A DNA stretch of 38,714 nt from Lachnospiraceae bacterium. Lineage in GTDB: Bacteria > Bacillota > Clostridia > Lachnospirales > Lachnospiraceae. Positions 14,557 to 24,385 of the stretch are shown in pieces. The stretch spans positions 1 to 38,714 of the forward strand of contig JAQYAY010000042.1 in the NCBI GenBank assembly GCA_029338735.1, in the 5' to 3' direction. Position 1 is the stretch's first letter. Each line of letters opens with the position of its first letter. The translations under genes were made by a program, and so were the position numbers. The notes beneath the pieces were generated by a model. It was given only the letters and a program-made list of their open reading frames with translations. It ran no database searches and had not been told where the DNA came from.

Positions 14557-15488
14557 AGACTTTAGACGATAGAAAAAAAGAAGCAGACAGGATAATCGAG
14601 AAATATCTGCCGAAGGAAGAAGGCCCTGACAAGACTCTTCTTGAGGCAATGAACTATAGTGTGCGTGTAGGCGGCAAGAGACTGCGTCCGATACTGCTGC
14701 AGTCATTCGGACTCATGTACGGAGCAGATCCGAAGAGCCTTGAGCCATTCATGGCAGCAATAGAGATGATCCATACATATTCACTGATCCATGATGATCT
14801 GCCAGCAATGGACAATGATATGCTCAGACGTGGCAATCCTACGACTCATGCGAAGTATGGTGAGGCCATGGCCATTCTTGCAGGAGACGGTCTTCTGAAT
14901 ACTGCCTTTGATATCATGTCTGAAGCATCGACTCAGGCACTCACCAGCGATGATGATCCATCCAATTCTATTGACAATGTGATCTCTGCGCTGTATGCGA
15001 CGAACTTCATATCGCATAATGCAGGAATAGGCGGAATGGTCGGAGGCCAGAGTCTCGATGTCGAGACAGACAAGACCGGGCGTGATGTGACAGGAGAAGA
15101 GCTGTCATATATTTACAGCCACAAGACCTCTGCACTTCTCATTGCATCAATGATGGCCGGGGCAGTGCTCGGCGGAAGCGAGGTCGGAGATGATCTGAAT
15201 CTCATTGGCAAGGCCGGCAATAAGATAGGTTTTGCGTTCCAGGTCAGGGACGATATCCTCGATATAGAGGGTGATGAGAAGGTCCTCGGCAAAGAGACAG
15301 GACAGGATGCAAAGAACGGCAAGAGCACCTTTGTATCAATCCACGGAATAGAGGACAGCGAGGAGATCATTAAGGATTTCACAGAGGATGCGAAGACCGA
15401 CATCGGCAATCTGAAAAATGTCAAGGATGAAGAGGAGAGACTGTTTATCATGGATCTTTTTGACAGTCTGACGGAAAGAAATCACTGA
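14553..15488 (+). CDS. ispA: Geranyl/farnesyl diphosphate synthase
   Basis: A 311-residue polyprenyl synthase that condenses isopentenyl diphosphate with dimethylallyl or geranyl diphosphate. It has GGKRLRP (40-46), the first Asp-rich motif DDLPAMDND (81-89) and the second motif FQVRDDILD (about 229-237). The short-chain type is suggested by the residues before the first Asp motif (IHTYSLIH). It lies directly before dxs, so substrate supply and chain elongation are in one operon. Confidence 0.93.
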   Translation: MKTLDDRKKEADRIIEKYLPKEEGPDKTLLEAMNYSVRVGGKRLRPILLQSFGLMYGADPKSLEPFMAAIEMIHTYSLIHDDLPAMDNDMLRRGNPTTHAKYGEAMAILAGDGLLNTAFDIMSEASTQALTSDDDPSNSIDNVISALYATNFISHNAGIGGMVGGQSLDVETDKTGRDVTGEELSYIYSHKTSALLIASMMAGAVLGGSEVGDDLNLIGKAGNKIGFAFQVRDDILDIEGDEKVLGKETGQDAKNGKSTFVSIHGIEDSEEIIKDFTEDAKTDIGNLKNVKDEEERLFIMDLFDSLTERNH

Positions 15489-17392
15489 TGCTTTTAGAAA
15501 AGATAAATGAACCAAACGATGTGAAAAGACTGCGCGCAGAGGAACTGCCCCTTCTCGCAAAAGAGATCCGTACCTTTCTGCTGAAGAAGCTGTCCGTGAC
15601 AGGCGGACATGTGGCCAGCAATCTCGGAGATGTAGAGCTCACCATAGCTCTTCACAGGGCCCTGTCATTTCCAAAGGACAGGCTCATCTGGGATGTGGGT
15701 CATCAGAGCTATACCCACAAGATCCTCACTGGCAGAAAGGATGAATTCGACACCCTAAGACAGCGAGGCGGTATCTCCGGATTTTCGAATCCTGATGAGA
15801 GTGACTGTGACGCCTTTATTTCAGGTCATAGTTCTACCTCGATTGCAGTGGCTCTGGGATTTGCTGAGGCAAGAGAGCTCACTGGCGGCAATGAAAATAT
15901 AGTCGCAGTCATTGGTGATGGTGCGCTGACCGGAGGTCTCGCATACGAGGCTTTGAACAACGCATCGAGACTTAAGAGCAATCTGACGATTATCCTGAAT
16001 GACAACCATATGTCCATTTCAGAGAATGTCGGCGGCATGAGTTCTCATCTGTCTGCACTCCGCACATCGACAGGGTACAAGGGCTTCAAGAATGATGTCG
16101 AGGAAGGCCTGAGAAAGGTACCTGGCGGCGAAGAAATGATCAGACGAATCCGCCGCACGAAGAACGGCATCAAGCAGCTGCTGATACCAGGCATGATCTT
16201 CGAGAATATGGGTATCATGTACCTGGGTCCTGTGGATGGTCATGATATGCAGGCAATGGTGCGCGTCATAAGGCAGGCACTTAATGTGAAGGGACCTGTG
16301 CTCATCCATGTGGTGACAAAGAAGGGCAAGGGATACCTCCCGGCAGAGCAGAATCCGGCACTTTTCCATGGCATAGGACCATTCGATCTGTCGACAGGCA
16401 GGCCTCTCGATGTCTCACAGAAGCCGACATATACTGATGTTTTTTCCAGAGCAATAGTAAGAGAAGCTGCAAAGAATGAGAAGATTGTAGCCATCACAGC
16501 AGCAATGGGACTTGGTACAGGTCTTCGCGGATTCAAGAAAAAGTATCCACAGAGATACTTCGATGTAGGAATTGCAGAGGGATTCGGTACGACCTTTGCG
16601 GCAGCGCTTGCAGCAGGCGGGATGCTGCCTGTTTTTGCAGTTTATTCATCATTCCTGCAGAGGGGATTCGACGAGCTGATCCACGATGTGGCAATCGGCG
16701 GATATCACTGCGTATTTGCGGTTGACAGAGCCGGCATAGTGGGCAAAGACGGAATCACCCACCAGGGCATCTTCGACATATCATATCTTACGATGATCCC
16801 GGAATTCACAGTCATGGCTCCAAAAGACAGAAAAGAGCTCGAGGCCATGATCGAATTTTCGATTGAGAAAATGAATTCGCCGGTCGCAGTCAGATATCCG
16901 AGAGGAGAGGCGGAAGATCTGTCAGATGCAGGACTATTCGGTGAGTCAGACCCTATAGAGTACGGCAGGGCTGAGATCATATCGAGGTCAGAGGGTGATC
17001 ACATCCTTCTGTTTGCAATCGGAAGTATGGTAGCAACTGCTGAAAAGGTATCCCAGATCCTTAAGGAAAGCGGGATATCTGTAAGCGTAGTAAATGCGAG
17101 ATTTGCAGCACCGCTCGATACTGATCTCCTGACACATGAGACCCATGGATATGATCTGATAGTCACAATGGAAGAAAATGTGAAGTCAGGCGGATTCGGG
17201 GAGCATGTGCTCTCAGTGCTTGAGGAGTCTGGATACAGAGGAGAATTCCTGAATATCTCAATACCTGATCAGTTCGTACCTCACGGCAGCTGTGATGATC
17301 TGAAGAAAGAACTTGGTCTCGATGCTGTCTCGGTGGCCTCAACTATTATCAGACAGATAGAAAATGCAAAAATGAACGGAGGCATTTCATGA
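15488..17392 (+). CDS. dxs: 1-deoxy-D-xylulose-5-phosphate synthase
   Basis: A 634-residue thiamine-diphosphate enzyme that makes DXP from pyruvate and glyceraldehyde 3-phosphate, the entry step of the MEP isoprenoid route. It shows SVTGGHVASNLGDVELTIAL, DVGHQSYTHKILTGR, the ThDP motif GDGALTGGLAYEALNN (near 142-157), DGHD and the transketolase central part DRAGIVGKDGITHQG. The ATG shares one base with the ispA stop (TGATG), so reinitiation is likely. Confidence 0.95.
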   Translation: MLLEKINEPNDVKRLRAEELPLLAKEIRTFLLKKLSVTGGHVASNLGDVELTIALHRALSFPKDRLIWDVGHQSYTHKILTGRKDEFDTLRQRGGISGFSNPDESDCDAFISGHSSTSIAVALGFAEARELTGGNENIVAVIGDGALTGGLAYEALNNASRLKSNLTIILNDNHMSISENVGGMSSHLSALRTSTGYKGFKNDVEEGLRKVPGGEEMIRRIRRTKNGIKQLLIPGMIFENMGIMYLGPVDGHDMQAMVRVIRQALNVKGPVLIHVVTKKGKGYLPAEQNPALFHGIGPFDLSTGRPLDVSQKPTYTDVFSRAIVREAAKNEKIVAITAAMGLGTGLRGFKKKYPQRYFDVGIAEGFGTTFAAALAAGGMLPVFAVYSSFLQRGFDELIHDVAIGGYHCVFAVDRAGIVGKDGITHQGIFDISYLTMIPEFTVMAPKDRKELEAMIEFSIEKMNSPVAVRYPRGEAEDLSDAGLFGESDPIEYGRAEIISRSEGDHILLFAIGSMVATAEKVSQILKESGISVSVVNARFAAPLDTDLLTHETHGYDLIVTMEENVKSGGFGEHVLSVLEESGYRGEFLNISIPDQFVPHGSCDDLKKELGLDAVSVASTIIRQIENAKMNGGIS

Positions 17393-18195
17393 AAAAGAGA
17401 CTTGATGTGCTTCTCGTAGAAAAGGGACTTGCGCCTTCTCGTGAGCGTGCCAAGGCATACATCATGGAGGGCAAGGTATTCGTAGATGAGCAGAGAGAGG
17501 ACAAGCCCGGCAGCACCTTTGAAGAAACGAAGAAGATCGAGATCCATGGCAAGAAGCTGGCATATGTGAGCCGTGGCGGGCTGAAGCTCGAGAAGGCTCT
17601 GAAGACTTTCCCGATAGACCTGAACGGCGCTGTGTGCATGGATATCGGCGCTTCGACAGGCGGATTCACGGACTGCATGCTGCAGAATGGTGCAGAAAAG
17701 GTATACAGTGTAGATGTAGGCTATGGCCAGTTCGACTATACCCTTAGGCAGAACCCGAAGGTGGTTCTGATGGAGAGGACTAATGTCCGTTACCTGAAAC
17801 CGGATGATATAGATGATGTGCTTGACTTCGCGTCATGCGATGTGTCTTTTATCTCACTGTCAAAAGTGCTTCCGGCCATCTGTCCGCTGATGAGAGATAA
17901 TGCCACGATGGTATGCCTCATCAAGCCTCAGTTCGAGGCTGGCAGGGAGAATGTAGGCAAGCGCGGTGTGGTTCGTGATCCGAAGGTACATAAGCAGGTC
18001 ATAAGTGATGTCTTTGGCTTTACAGAGGGGATAGGGTATAGGATAAAGGGACTTACATTCTCACCTATCAAGGGGCCGAACGGGAATATTGAGTACCTTA
18101 TGTATATCAGCAAGGAACCGCATGTCGATGAAGATATGACGTCACTCATCGATTCGGTGGTGACAGAGGCTCATAAGGAATTGGACAGGAAATGA
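17389..18195 (+). CDS. tlyA: TlyA-family rRNA 2'-O-methyltransferase
   Basis: A 268-residue protein with an N-terminal S4 RNA-binding domain (1-60, KRLDVLLVEKGLAPSRERAK) and an FtsJ-like SAM methyltransferase domain (DIGASTGGFTDCMLQNGA, 85-102; then CDVSFISL and LIKPQFEAGRE). TlyA methylates ribose of 16S and, in some species, 23S rRNA. GGAGG precedes the ATG by about 6 nt. It overlaps dxs and nadK by 4 nt each. Confidence 0.92.
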   Translation: MKKRLDVLLVEKGLAPSRERAKAYIMEGKVFVDEQREDKPGSTFEETKKIEIHGKKLAYVSRGGLKLEKALKTFPIDLNGAVCMDIGASTGGFTDCMLQNGAEKVYSVDVGYGQFDYTLRQNPKVVLMERTNVRYLKPDDIDDVLDFASCDVSFISLSKVLPAICPLMRDNATMVCLIKPQFEAGRENVGKRGVVRDPKVHKQVISDVFGFTEGIGYRIKGLTFSPIKGPNGNIEYLMYISKEPHVDEDMTSLIDSVVTEAHKELDRK

Positions 18196-19040
18196 AAAAC
18201 TTTCTGATACTCACAAAAGAAGACACCGACAGGATGCACGGATTTCTCGAGGAGATACTGCATTTCCTCGTGGAACATGGTGCAGAAGGTCAGTACGGAG
18301 TTCTGAAAAAAGAGAACGCATCGAAGCCCATAGATGTACCGGACTGGTGTGACTGTATACTGACAGTCGGTGGCGACGGCACCATGATAAGAGCGGCAGT
18401 GCGTACGATAAACAGCGGCCTGCCGCTGATCGGGATCAATAAGGGCCATCTGGGATATCTGTGTGATCTGGACGAGAATTCATATCAGGATGCACTGAAG
18501 AGAATCATAAACGGTGATTACGAACTCGAGGAGAGAATGCTTCTCGAAGGCAGGGTAGTCTCTGCTGACGGAACTCCGGTGAGCGATGATATAGTGGCAC
18601 TCAACGATATTGTGATATCAAGCCACAATGGACTTCAGGTAGTTCATCTGAGTGTGGATGTCAATGGCGAGGAGCTCACATCTTTCAATGGTGACGGAAT
18701 TATTTTTGCGACGCCTACAGGCTCTACGGCTTACAATCTGTCATGCAGCGGGCCGATCGTCGATCCGCAGACGTCACTGATACTCATGACACCTCTCAAC
18801 GCGCATGTGGTCGGGATGAGGAGCATAGTGCTCGATGACACGGCACAGGTGCAGGCTCATGTGAACCGCAGGAATCAGGAAGAGCTCAATGCAGTAGTTG
18901 CGTTTGACGGGACCGTGGCTATCAGTCTTCATGATGGAGACAGCCTCGAGGTGCAGAAATCCGACAAGACAGTGAAGTTCGTCAGACTGTCACAGATCAA
19001 TTTCCTTGACAGGATCAGAAGCAAGCTGCAGGCAGACTGA
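18192..19040 (+). CDS. nadK: NAD kinase
   Basis: A 282-residue cytosolic kinase making NADP from NAD. It has the GGDGT motif (60-64), GINKGHLGYL, the ALNDIVI helix start, the glycine-rich FATPTGSTAYNLSCSGPIV segment and a C-terminal F-D-G-T strand. The length is standard. AGGA lies 5-6 nt before the ATG. A 65-nt gap with a small CTTCG/CGAAG hairpin follows before argR. Confidence 0.93.
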   Translation: MKNFLILTKEDTDRMHGFLEEILHFLVEHGAEGQYGVLKKENASKPIDVPDWCDCILTVGGDGTMIRAAVRTINSGLPLIGINKGHLGYLCDLDENSYQDALKRIINGDYELEERMLLEGRVVSADGTPVSDDIVALNDIVISSHNGLQVVHLSVDVNGEELTSFNGDGIIFATPTGSTAYNLSCSGPIVDPQTSLILMTPLNAHVVGMRSIVLDDTAQVQAHVNRRNQEELNAVVAFDGTVAISLHDGDSLEVQKSDKTVKFVRLSQINFLDRIRSKLQAD

Positions 19041-19105
19041 AAGCTTCGAGACGAAGTCGCAGTCCGATCTTAACGAAAAGAACTTCCTTACAGAAGGAGA
19101 CATAT

Positions 19106-19555
19106 TTGAAGAACAGACGTCAGAAGAAAATCTTAGAGCTCATCATAAGATACGAGATTTCTACTCAGGAAGATCTCATGGAAAAATTAAAGGAAGCTGG
19201 CTTCGAAGTGACTCAGGCCACGGTCTCCCGTGATATCAGGGAGATGAAGCTCACAAAGGTCGAGGCGAACGGACATCTCCGTTATGTGGCGTACCGCGAG
19301 AGCGATGAGGACCTGCATGAGAAGTACAGGAAGGTATTCCGTGAGGGGTTTCTGTCGATGGACAATGCCCAGAATATCCTCGTGATCAAGACGATTTCGG
19401 GCATGGCAATGGCAGTTGCAGCGGCTCTTGATTCCATGGACTATCCGGAGCTCGTCGGATGTATAGCAGGAGATGACTGTGTGATGTGCGCCATAAGGAG
19501 TATTGATGATACAGTGAATCTGATGTCAAAGCTTCGCAAAATAGTGGAGGAGTAA
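19106..19555 (+). CDS. argR: Arginine repressor ArgR
   Basis: A 149-residue transcription factor. The N-terminal winged helix (1-75) ends with the signature TQATVSRDIREMKLTKVE. The C-terminal oligomerisation and arginine-binding domain carries CIAGDDCVMCAI, equivalent to the usual GTIAGDDT; the two Asp that contact arginine are kept, while the following Thr is Cys. The start is TTG 19106 with AGAAGGAG about 6 nt before. No arg biosynthesis gene is in the window; the place between nadK and recN is the conserved clostridial one. Confidence 0.92.
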   Translation: MKNRRQKKILELIIRYEISTQEDLMEKLKEAGFEVTQATVSRDIREMKLTKVEANGHLRYVAYRESDEDLHEKYRKVFREGFLSMDNAQNILVIKTISGMAMAVAAALDSMDYPELVGCIAGDDCVMCAIRSIDDTVNLMSKLRKIVEE

Positions 19556-19557
19556 AA

Positions 19558-21222
19558 ATGCTGGAGAGTCTTAGGGTTGAAAATCTCGCCCTGATTGAAA
19601 AAGAAGAGATAGAATTCTCTGAGGGACTGAATGTCCTGACCGGTGAGACAGGAGCCGGAAAGTCAATAATACTTGGAGCTCTGGACCTGGCCCTTGGTGG
19701 CAAGGCCAACAGAGGCATGATAAGGGACAGTGACAAGGATGCATTTGTAGAAGCTGTCTTCTCACTGAATGAGTCAGAAGAGAAGAAGCTTGCGGATGCG
19801 GATTTCGAGACATTCGATGGTCAGATTGTGCTGTCCCGCAGGATCAAGGGGACGAAGAGCGTCGCAAGGATAAATGGAGAGACAGTTCCGGCAGCAAGGC
19901 TTGTGACTGCTGGAGAGCTGCTCATTGATATATATGGTCAGAGCGAGCATCAGTCGCTATCGGATCCGAAGAAGCATCTACCGCTTCTCGACTCTTTTGT
20001 GAAAAAAGATCTCGACCCGGTCCTTGAAAAGCTGTCTCCGGTATATAAAGAGTATTCCTCTCTACAGAAGGAATTAAAAGAAGCAGATGTTGATGAGTCA
20101 GAGAGGAAGCGTGATATCTCATACCTCACCCATGTATCTGAAGAGATAGAAGAGGCAGCCCTTCGTCCAGGTGAGGATGAAGAGCTTGAAGAGAAATACC
20201 GTAAGATGTCGGGTGCCGAAAAGGTGGCCAGAAGCCTCTCAGAGGTTGACGGACTCCTGTATGGCCAGGCCGATGTCCTGTCTCTTATAGGACAGTCACA
20301 GCGGGCACTGTCAGAGATCAATGATTACGATGATTCCATTCAGAATCTGTCGCAGACACTCGGTGATGCATATGATATTCTCGATGGATTCTCACATGAT
20401 CTGCGTGATACGGTGGATGATCTGACATTTGATCCGCAGGAGTTCGACGAAGTGTCAAAGCGTCTGGATCTGATCAATGATCTGAAGTCGAAGTACGGCC
20501 GCACAATAGAGGATGTGATTCAGGCAAAGTCAGACGCAGATCAGAAGCTTGAACAGCTGAATGATCATGAAGCCTATATGGCTTCTCTTCAGAAAAAAAT
20601 ACAGGATGCGCAGTCACGTCTCGAGGCCCTGTGCATGGAGGCTGAGCAGATCAGACAGAAGGGTGCAGGAGAACTCTCGGCACAGGTGAAAGAATCCTTA
20701 AAGAATCTGAACTTCCTGAAGGCTGATTTTGAAGTATCTCTTTCAAGAAAAAATTACACTGACCGGGGATTCAATACGGCACAGTTCATGATATCGACCA
20801 ATCCGGGTGAACCGCCCAAACCGCTGTCACAGGTTGCATCTGGCGGTGAGATGAGCAGGATCATGCTCGCATTAAAGACAGTTCTGGCATCGGCAGATGA
20901 CATCGGCACGATGATATTCGACGAGATAGATACAGGCATCAGCGGACGAACCGCTTCTGCAGTAGCCCGTGAGCTGAAAAAAGTATCTGTCGGACGGCAG
21001 GTGATCCTCATTACCCATCTGCCACAGATAGCAGCACTGTCTGACAGGCATTTCCTGATTGAGAAGTCGGCTACAAATGACTCCACAGTATCGAGCATCA
21101 GACCGCTTTCTGAAGATGAGATCACGACTGAGCTGGCCCGTATGATAGGCGGGGATGTGATCACAGATGCTGTCATCGAGAGTGCGAAGGAACTCCGCAG
21201 CGGGGCAGTAAAATCTTTATAA
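19558..21222 (+). CDS. recN: DNA repair protein RecN
   Basis: A 554-residue SMC-like ATPase for double-strand break repair. Walker A is GETGAGKS (29-36, Lys35). Two long coiled-coil arms follow (about 150-250 and 290-370), then the ABC signature LSQVASGGEMSRIMLALK and Walker B MIFDEIDTGISGRTA. GGAGG precedes the ATG, which starts 2 nt after the argR stop. It is the last gene of the operon. In spore formers spoIVB and spo0A usually follow; here galT follows under its own promoter. Confidence 0.95.
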   Translation: MLESLRVENLALIEKEEIEFSEGLNVLTGETGAGKSIILGALDLALGGKANRGMIRDSDKDAFVEAVFSLNESEEKKLADADFETFDGQIVLSRRIKGTKSVARINGETVPAARLVTAGELLIDIYGQSEHQSLSDPKKHLPLLDSFVKKDLDPVLEKLSPVYKEYSSLQKELKEADVDESERKRDISYLTHVSEEIEEAALRPGEDEELEEKYRKMSGAEKVARSLSEVDGLLYGQADVLSLIGQSQRALSEINDYDDSIQNLSQTLGDAYDILDGFSHDLRDTVDDLTFDPQEFDEVSKRLDLINDLKSKYGRTIEDVIQAKSDADQKLEQLNDHEAYMASLQKKIQDAQSRLEALCMEAEQIRQKGAGELSAQVKESLKNLNFLKADFEVSLSRKNYTDRGFNTAQFMISTNPGEPPKPLSQVASGGEMSRIMLALKTVLASADDIGTMIFDEIDTGISGRTASAVARELKKVSVGRQVILITHLPQIAALSDRHFLIEKSATNDSTVSSIRPLSEDEITTELARMIGGDVITDAVIESAKELRSGAVKSL

Positions 21223-21227
21223 AACTA

Positions 21228-21256
21228 TTGCACCAATCGGTTGCGCAGAGTACAAT
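21228..21256 (+). promoter_or_regulatory. galT promoter with LacI/GalR-like operator
   Basis: TTGCAC (21228-21233) and TACAAT (21251-21256) are 17 bp apart. The spacer begins with CAATCGGTTG (21234-21243), a near-palindrome centred on CG with CAA/TTG arms as in LacI-family operators. A repressor bound here would cover the promoter. No terminator is seen between recN and this promoter. Confidence 0.6.
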
Positions 21257-21310
21257 ATCTAATGGCAAGGGTATGAGAAAAGCCTTGTAGTTGTATAGAA
21301 GGAGAACACA

Positions 21311-22804
21311 ATGCTAGACAGGTATGTAAAGGAACTCGTTAATTACGGAATCTCTTCAGGCATCACACCGGAGAGCGAAAGGATTTATACGACGAATCTA
21401 CTGCTCCGTGAGATGCATGAAGACAGCTATGATGATTCTGTAGAAGTCACAGATGAGGGACTCGAGCAGATCCTTGATGGGCTTCTCGATGAGGCAGTGA
21501 AGCGTGGGATCATCGAGGATTCAATTACCGAGAGAGACCTGTTTGATACGGCACTCATGAATTGTCTCACACCGAGACCGGCAGAGGTGCAGAGGGTATT
21601 CTGGGAGAAGTACAGGGTATCTGCACAGAATGCAACTGACTGGTTTTATGATTTTTCACAGAAGACCAATTACATCAGGACATACAGAGTGAAGAAGGAT
21701 ATGAGATGGAAGACATCTACTCCTTATGGTGATCTTGACATCACGATCAATCTGTCAAAGCCTGAGAAGGACCCGAAGGCCATTGCGGCAGCGAGGAATC
21801 AGAAGCAGTCATCATATCCGAAGTGTCAGCTCTGCATCCAGAACGAGGGATATGCAGGAAGGCTGGATCATCCTGCGAGGGAGAATCACCGTATCATCCC
21901 TCTTACTATCAATGGTACCAGATGGGGATTCCAGTATTCTCCATATGTATATTTCAATGAGCACTGCATCGTATTCAATGGTGAGCATACTCCTATGAAG
22001 ATCGACAGGGCCGCATTTACGAAGCTCTTCGATTTCATTTCACAGTTTCCACATTACTTCCTCGGATCCAATGCAGACCTTCCGATCGTTGGCGGATCAA
22101 TCCTCACCCATGATCATTTCCAGGGCGGTCATTATACATTTGCCATGGAAAAGGCAGAGTTCACGGATATGTTTACAGTGCCTGGATATGAAGATGTGAC
22201 GAGCGGTATCATCAAGTGGCCGCTGTCAGTTATCAGGCTTCAGGGAAGGGACAGGGAGAGAGTCATTGATCTTGCTGATCATATCCTTGGCAAGTGGAGA
22301 GCATACACAGATGAGGCGGCATTTATTTTTGCAGAGACAGATGGCGAGCCTCACAATACGATCACTCCTATCGCAAGAAAGCATGGAGACGTATATGAGC
22401 TCGACCTCGCACTGAGAAATAATATCACTACGAAGGAGCATCCTCTCGGAGTATTCCATCCACATGAGAAGCTCCATCATATCAAGAAGGAAAATATCGG
22501 ACTGATCGAAGTGATGGGTCTTGCAGTGCTTCCATCAAGACTCAGGAAGGAGATCTTCGAGGATCTTGCTGATGCACTTGTGAATGGTAAGGATATCAGA
22601 TCCATCGATGATCTGAAGAAGCATGCCGACTGGGTAGACGAGTTTACGCCGAAGTACACGGAGGGCTTCAATAAGGATAATATCGAGGGTATTCTCAAGG
22701 AAGAGGTGGGACAGGTCTTCCGTGAGGTGCTTGAGGACGCCGGAGTATTCAAGCTGACTCCTGAGGGACATGAGGCTTTCATGAGATTTGTCAATACATT
22801 GTAA
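21311..22804 (+). CDS. galT: UDP-glucose-hexose-1-phosphate uridylyltransferase, type 2
   Basis: A 497-residue enzyme of the Leloir pathway that exchanges UMP between UDP-glucose and galactose 1-phosphate. The length and the N-terminal helical part mark the Firmicute GalT2 class, which is not the E. coli type. Conserved segments include PKCQLCIQNEGYAGR, NEHCIVFNGEHTPM and the nucleotide-transfer site THDHFQGGHY. AGAAGGAG lies about 5 nt before the ATG. galK and galE are not adjacent, so the gene is solitary between recN and pyrB. Confidence 0.93.
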   Translation: MLDRYVKELVNYGISSGITPESERIYTTNLLLREMHEDSYDDSVEVTDEGLEQILDGLLDEAVKRGIIEDSITERDLFDTALMNCLTPRPAEVQRVFWEKYRVSAQNATDWFYDFSQKTNYIRTYRVKKDMRWKTSTPYGDLDITINLSKPEKDPKAIAAARNQKQSSYPKCQLCIQNEGYAGRLDHPARENHRIIPLTINGTRWGFQYSPYVYFNEHCIVFNGEHTPMKIDRAAFTKLFDFISQFPHYFLGSNADLPIVGGSILTHDHFQGGHYTFAMEKAEFTDMFTVPGYEDVTSGIIKWPLSVIRLQGRDRERVIDLADHILGKWRAYTDEAAFIFAETDGEPHNTITPIARKHGDVYELDLALRNNITTKEHPLGVFHPHEKLHHIKKENIGLIEVMGLAVLPSRLRKEIFEDLADALVNGKDIRSIDDLKKHADWVDEFTPKYTEGFNKDNIEGILKEEVGQVFREVLEDAGVFKLTPEGHEAFMRFVNTL

Positions 22805-22843
22805 AAAGTACAACCACATCCATCATGGGTGTGGTATACTTTT
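22804..22843 (+). terminator. Terminator between galT and pyrB
   Basis: CCACATCC (22814-22821) pairs with GGGTGTGG (22827-22834) and is extended by AAAAGTA (22804-22810) with TACTTTT (22837-22843). It starts at the galT stop and ends 34 bp before pyrB, so it could also work as a pyrimidine attenuator. No PyrR-type site was recognised. Confidence 0.75.
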
Positions 22844-22876
22844 GCACGGAAATAATCAATGAGACTGGAGGTATTT

Positions 22877-23836
22877 ATGCGTCATTGTATGAGTCCGCTG
22901 GACTTTTCTGTCGATGAGATCGACGAGCTGATGGGGCTTGCTGCTGATATCGAAGAGAATCCGGCAAAGTATGCACATGCCTGTGATGGCAAGAGGCTTG
23001 CGACATGTTTCTATGAACCGAGCACGAGAACGAGACTTTCATTTGAATCCGCGATGCTTCGGCTTGGCGGACAGACACTTGGATTTGCATCGGCTGATTC
23101 ATCATCAGCAGCGAAGGGCGAGAGCGTTGCAGATACTGTCAGAGTCATTTCAGGATACGCAGATATATGCGCAATGAGGCATCCGAAGGAGGGTGCTCCG
23201 TTAGTCGCTTCGACGAAGTCAGAGATACCTGTTATCAATGCAGGAGACGGCGGACACAATCATCCGACCCAGACACTCACAGATCTGTATACTATTCATT
23301 CACTTATTGGCAGACTTGATAATTTCACGATTGGTCTCTGCGGGGACCTCAAGTTCGGACGCACGGTACATTCACTTATCAGTGCACTTGTCAGATACAC
23401 GGGCCTACATTTTATTCTTATTTCACCAGAAGAATTAAAGATTCCATCATATATCAGAGAAGATGTGCTTCGCAGATCAAAAGCCACTTTTGAAGAGGTT
23501 GAGAGCCTTGAAGATGCCATGCCTCAGCTTGATGTGCTGTACATGACAAGAGTCCAGAAAGAGAGATTTTTCAACGAAGAGGACTATGTACGTCTGAAAG
23601 ACCGCTATATCCTGACAAGGGAGAAGATGAAGCCTGCAAAAGAAAAGATGATCATCCTTCATCCACTGCCACGTGTCAATGAGATCTCTGTGGACGTAGA
23701 TGATGATCCGAGAGCACAGTACTTCACTCAGGCAAAGAAGGCAGTATTTGTGAGAATGGCACTGATCCTGACACTGCTTGGTATCCAGGTGGATCCTGCC
23801 ATACCTCAGCCATCCAATGAAGGAGGGAACAGATAA
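22877..23836 (+). CDS. pyrB: Aspartate carbamoyltransferase catalytic chain
   Basis: A 319-residue enzyme joining carbamoyl phosphate and aspartate in pyrimidine synthesis. It shows the carbamoyl-phosphate loop [13 protein letters not shown] (45-57), the S-A-A-K-G-E loop (SSSAAKGES), [15 protein letters not shown] and HPLPRVNEI. An ATG at 22859 lacks a ribosome site; GGAGG at 22867-22871 directs the start to 22877. It is followed after one base by pyrI, so the allosteric holoenzyme is made. Confidence 0.95.
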   Translation: MRHCMSPLDFSVDEIDELMGLAADIEENPAKYAHACDGKRLATCFYEPSTRTRLSFESAMLRLGGQTLGFASADSSSAAKGESVADTVRVISGYADICAMRHPKEGAPLVASTKSEIPVINAGDGGHNHPTQTLTDLYTIHSLIGRLDNFTIGLCGDLKFGRTVHSLISALVRYTGLHFILISPEELKIPSYIREDVLRRSKATFEEVESLEDAMPQLDVLYMTRVQKERFFNEEDYVRLKDRYILTREKMKPAKEKMIILHPLPRVNEISVDVDDDPRAQYFTQAKKAVFVRMALILTLLGIQVDPAIPQPSNEGGNR

Positions 23837-23837
23837 A

Positions 23838-24269
23838 ATGCTGAATATTAGTGGAATTCACGAGGGCTACGTGCTCGACCATATTCAGGCGGGCATGAGC
23901 ATGAAGATATATGATTACCTGAAGCTCGGTGAGCTTGGCGATGCAACGATCGCCATGATCATGAATGCAAAGAGCCAGAAGATGGGACACAAGGATATCA
24001 TAAAAATAGAGTGTCCGCTTGGTACCATCGATCTCGACATTCTAGGCTACATAGATCACAATATCACAGTCGATGTCATAAAGGATGACAAGATCATCAA
24101 GAAGGAGAAGCTCTCCCTTCCGAAGCAGGTCGTCAATGTGATAAAGTGCAAGAACCCTAGATGCATCACCAGCATTGAGCAGGGACTCGACCAGATCTTC
24201 GTCCTGACCGATCCGAAAAAGGAAGTATATCGCTGCAAGTACTGTGAAGAGGCCTATTCAGGAAAATAA
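23838..24269 (+). CDS. pyrI: Aspartate carbamoyltransferase regulatory chain
   Basis: A 143-residue regulatory subunit. The nucleotide-binding N-terminal half is followed by a zinc domain with Cys104, Cys109, Cys133 and Cys136 (CKNPRC and CKYC), which docks on PyrB. GGAGGG lies 10 nt before ATG 23838. The 116-bp gap after it is AT-rich, with no clear terminator and only weak promoter elements for the following gene. Confidence 0.95.
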   Translation: MLNISGIHEGYVLDHIQAGMSMKIYDYLKLGELGDATIAMIMNAKSQKMGHKDIIKIECPLGTIDLDILGYIDHNITVDVIKDDKIIKKEKLSLPKQVVNVIKCKNPRCITSIEQGLDQIFVLTDPKKEVYRCKYCEEAYSGK

Positions 24270-24385
24270 AAAGTACTGAAAAAGTTTTTAATAAAGGTTT
24301 AATGGCAATTACAGACATTTAGTATTATTATTAATAGAAGTGATAACTACGTTTCTGGCTTGTTTCACTTCGAGGATATAGTACG

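Noticed and set aside
22859-22876. Earlier ATG for pyrB
   Set aside because: No ribosome site precedes it; GGAGG lies after it and serves ATG 22877.
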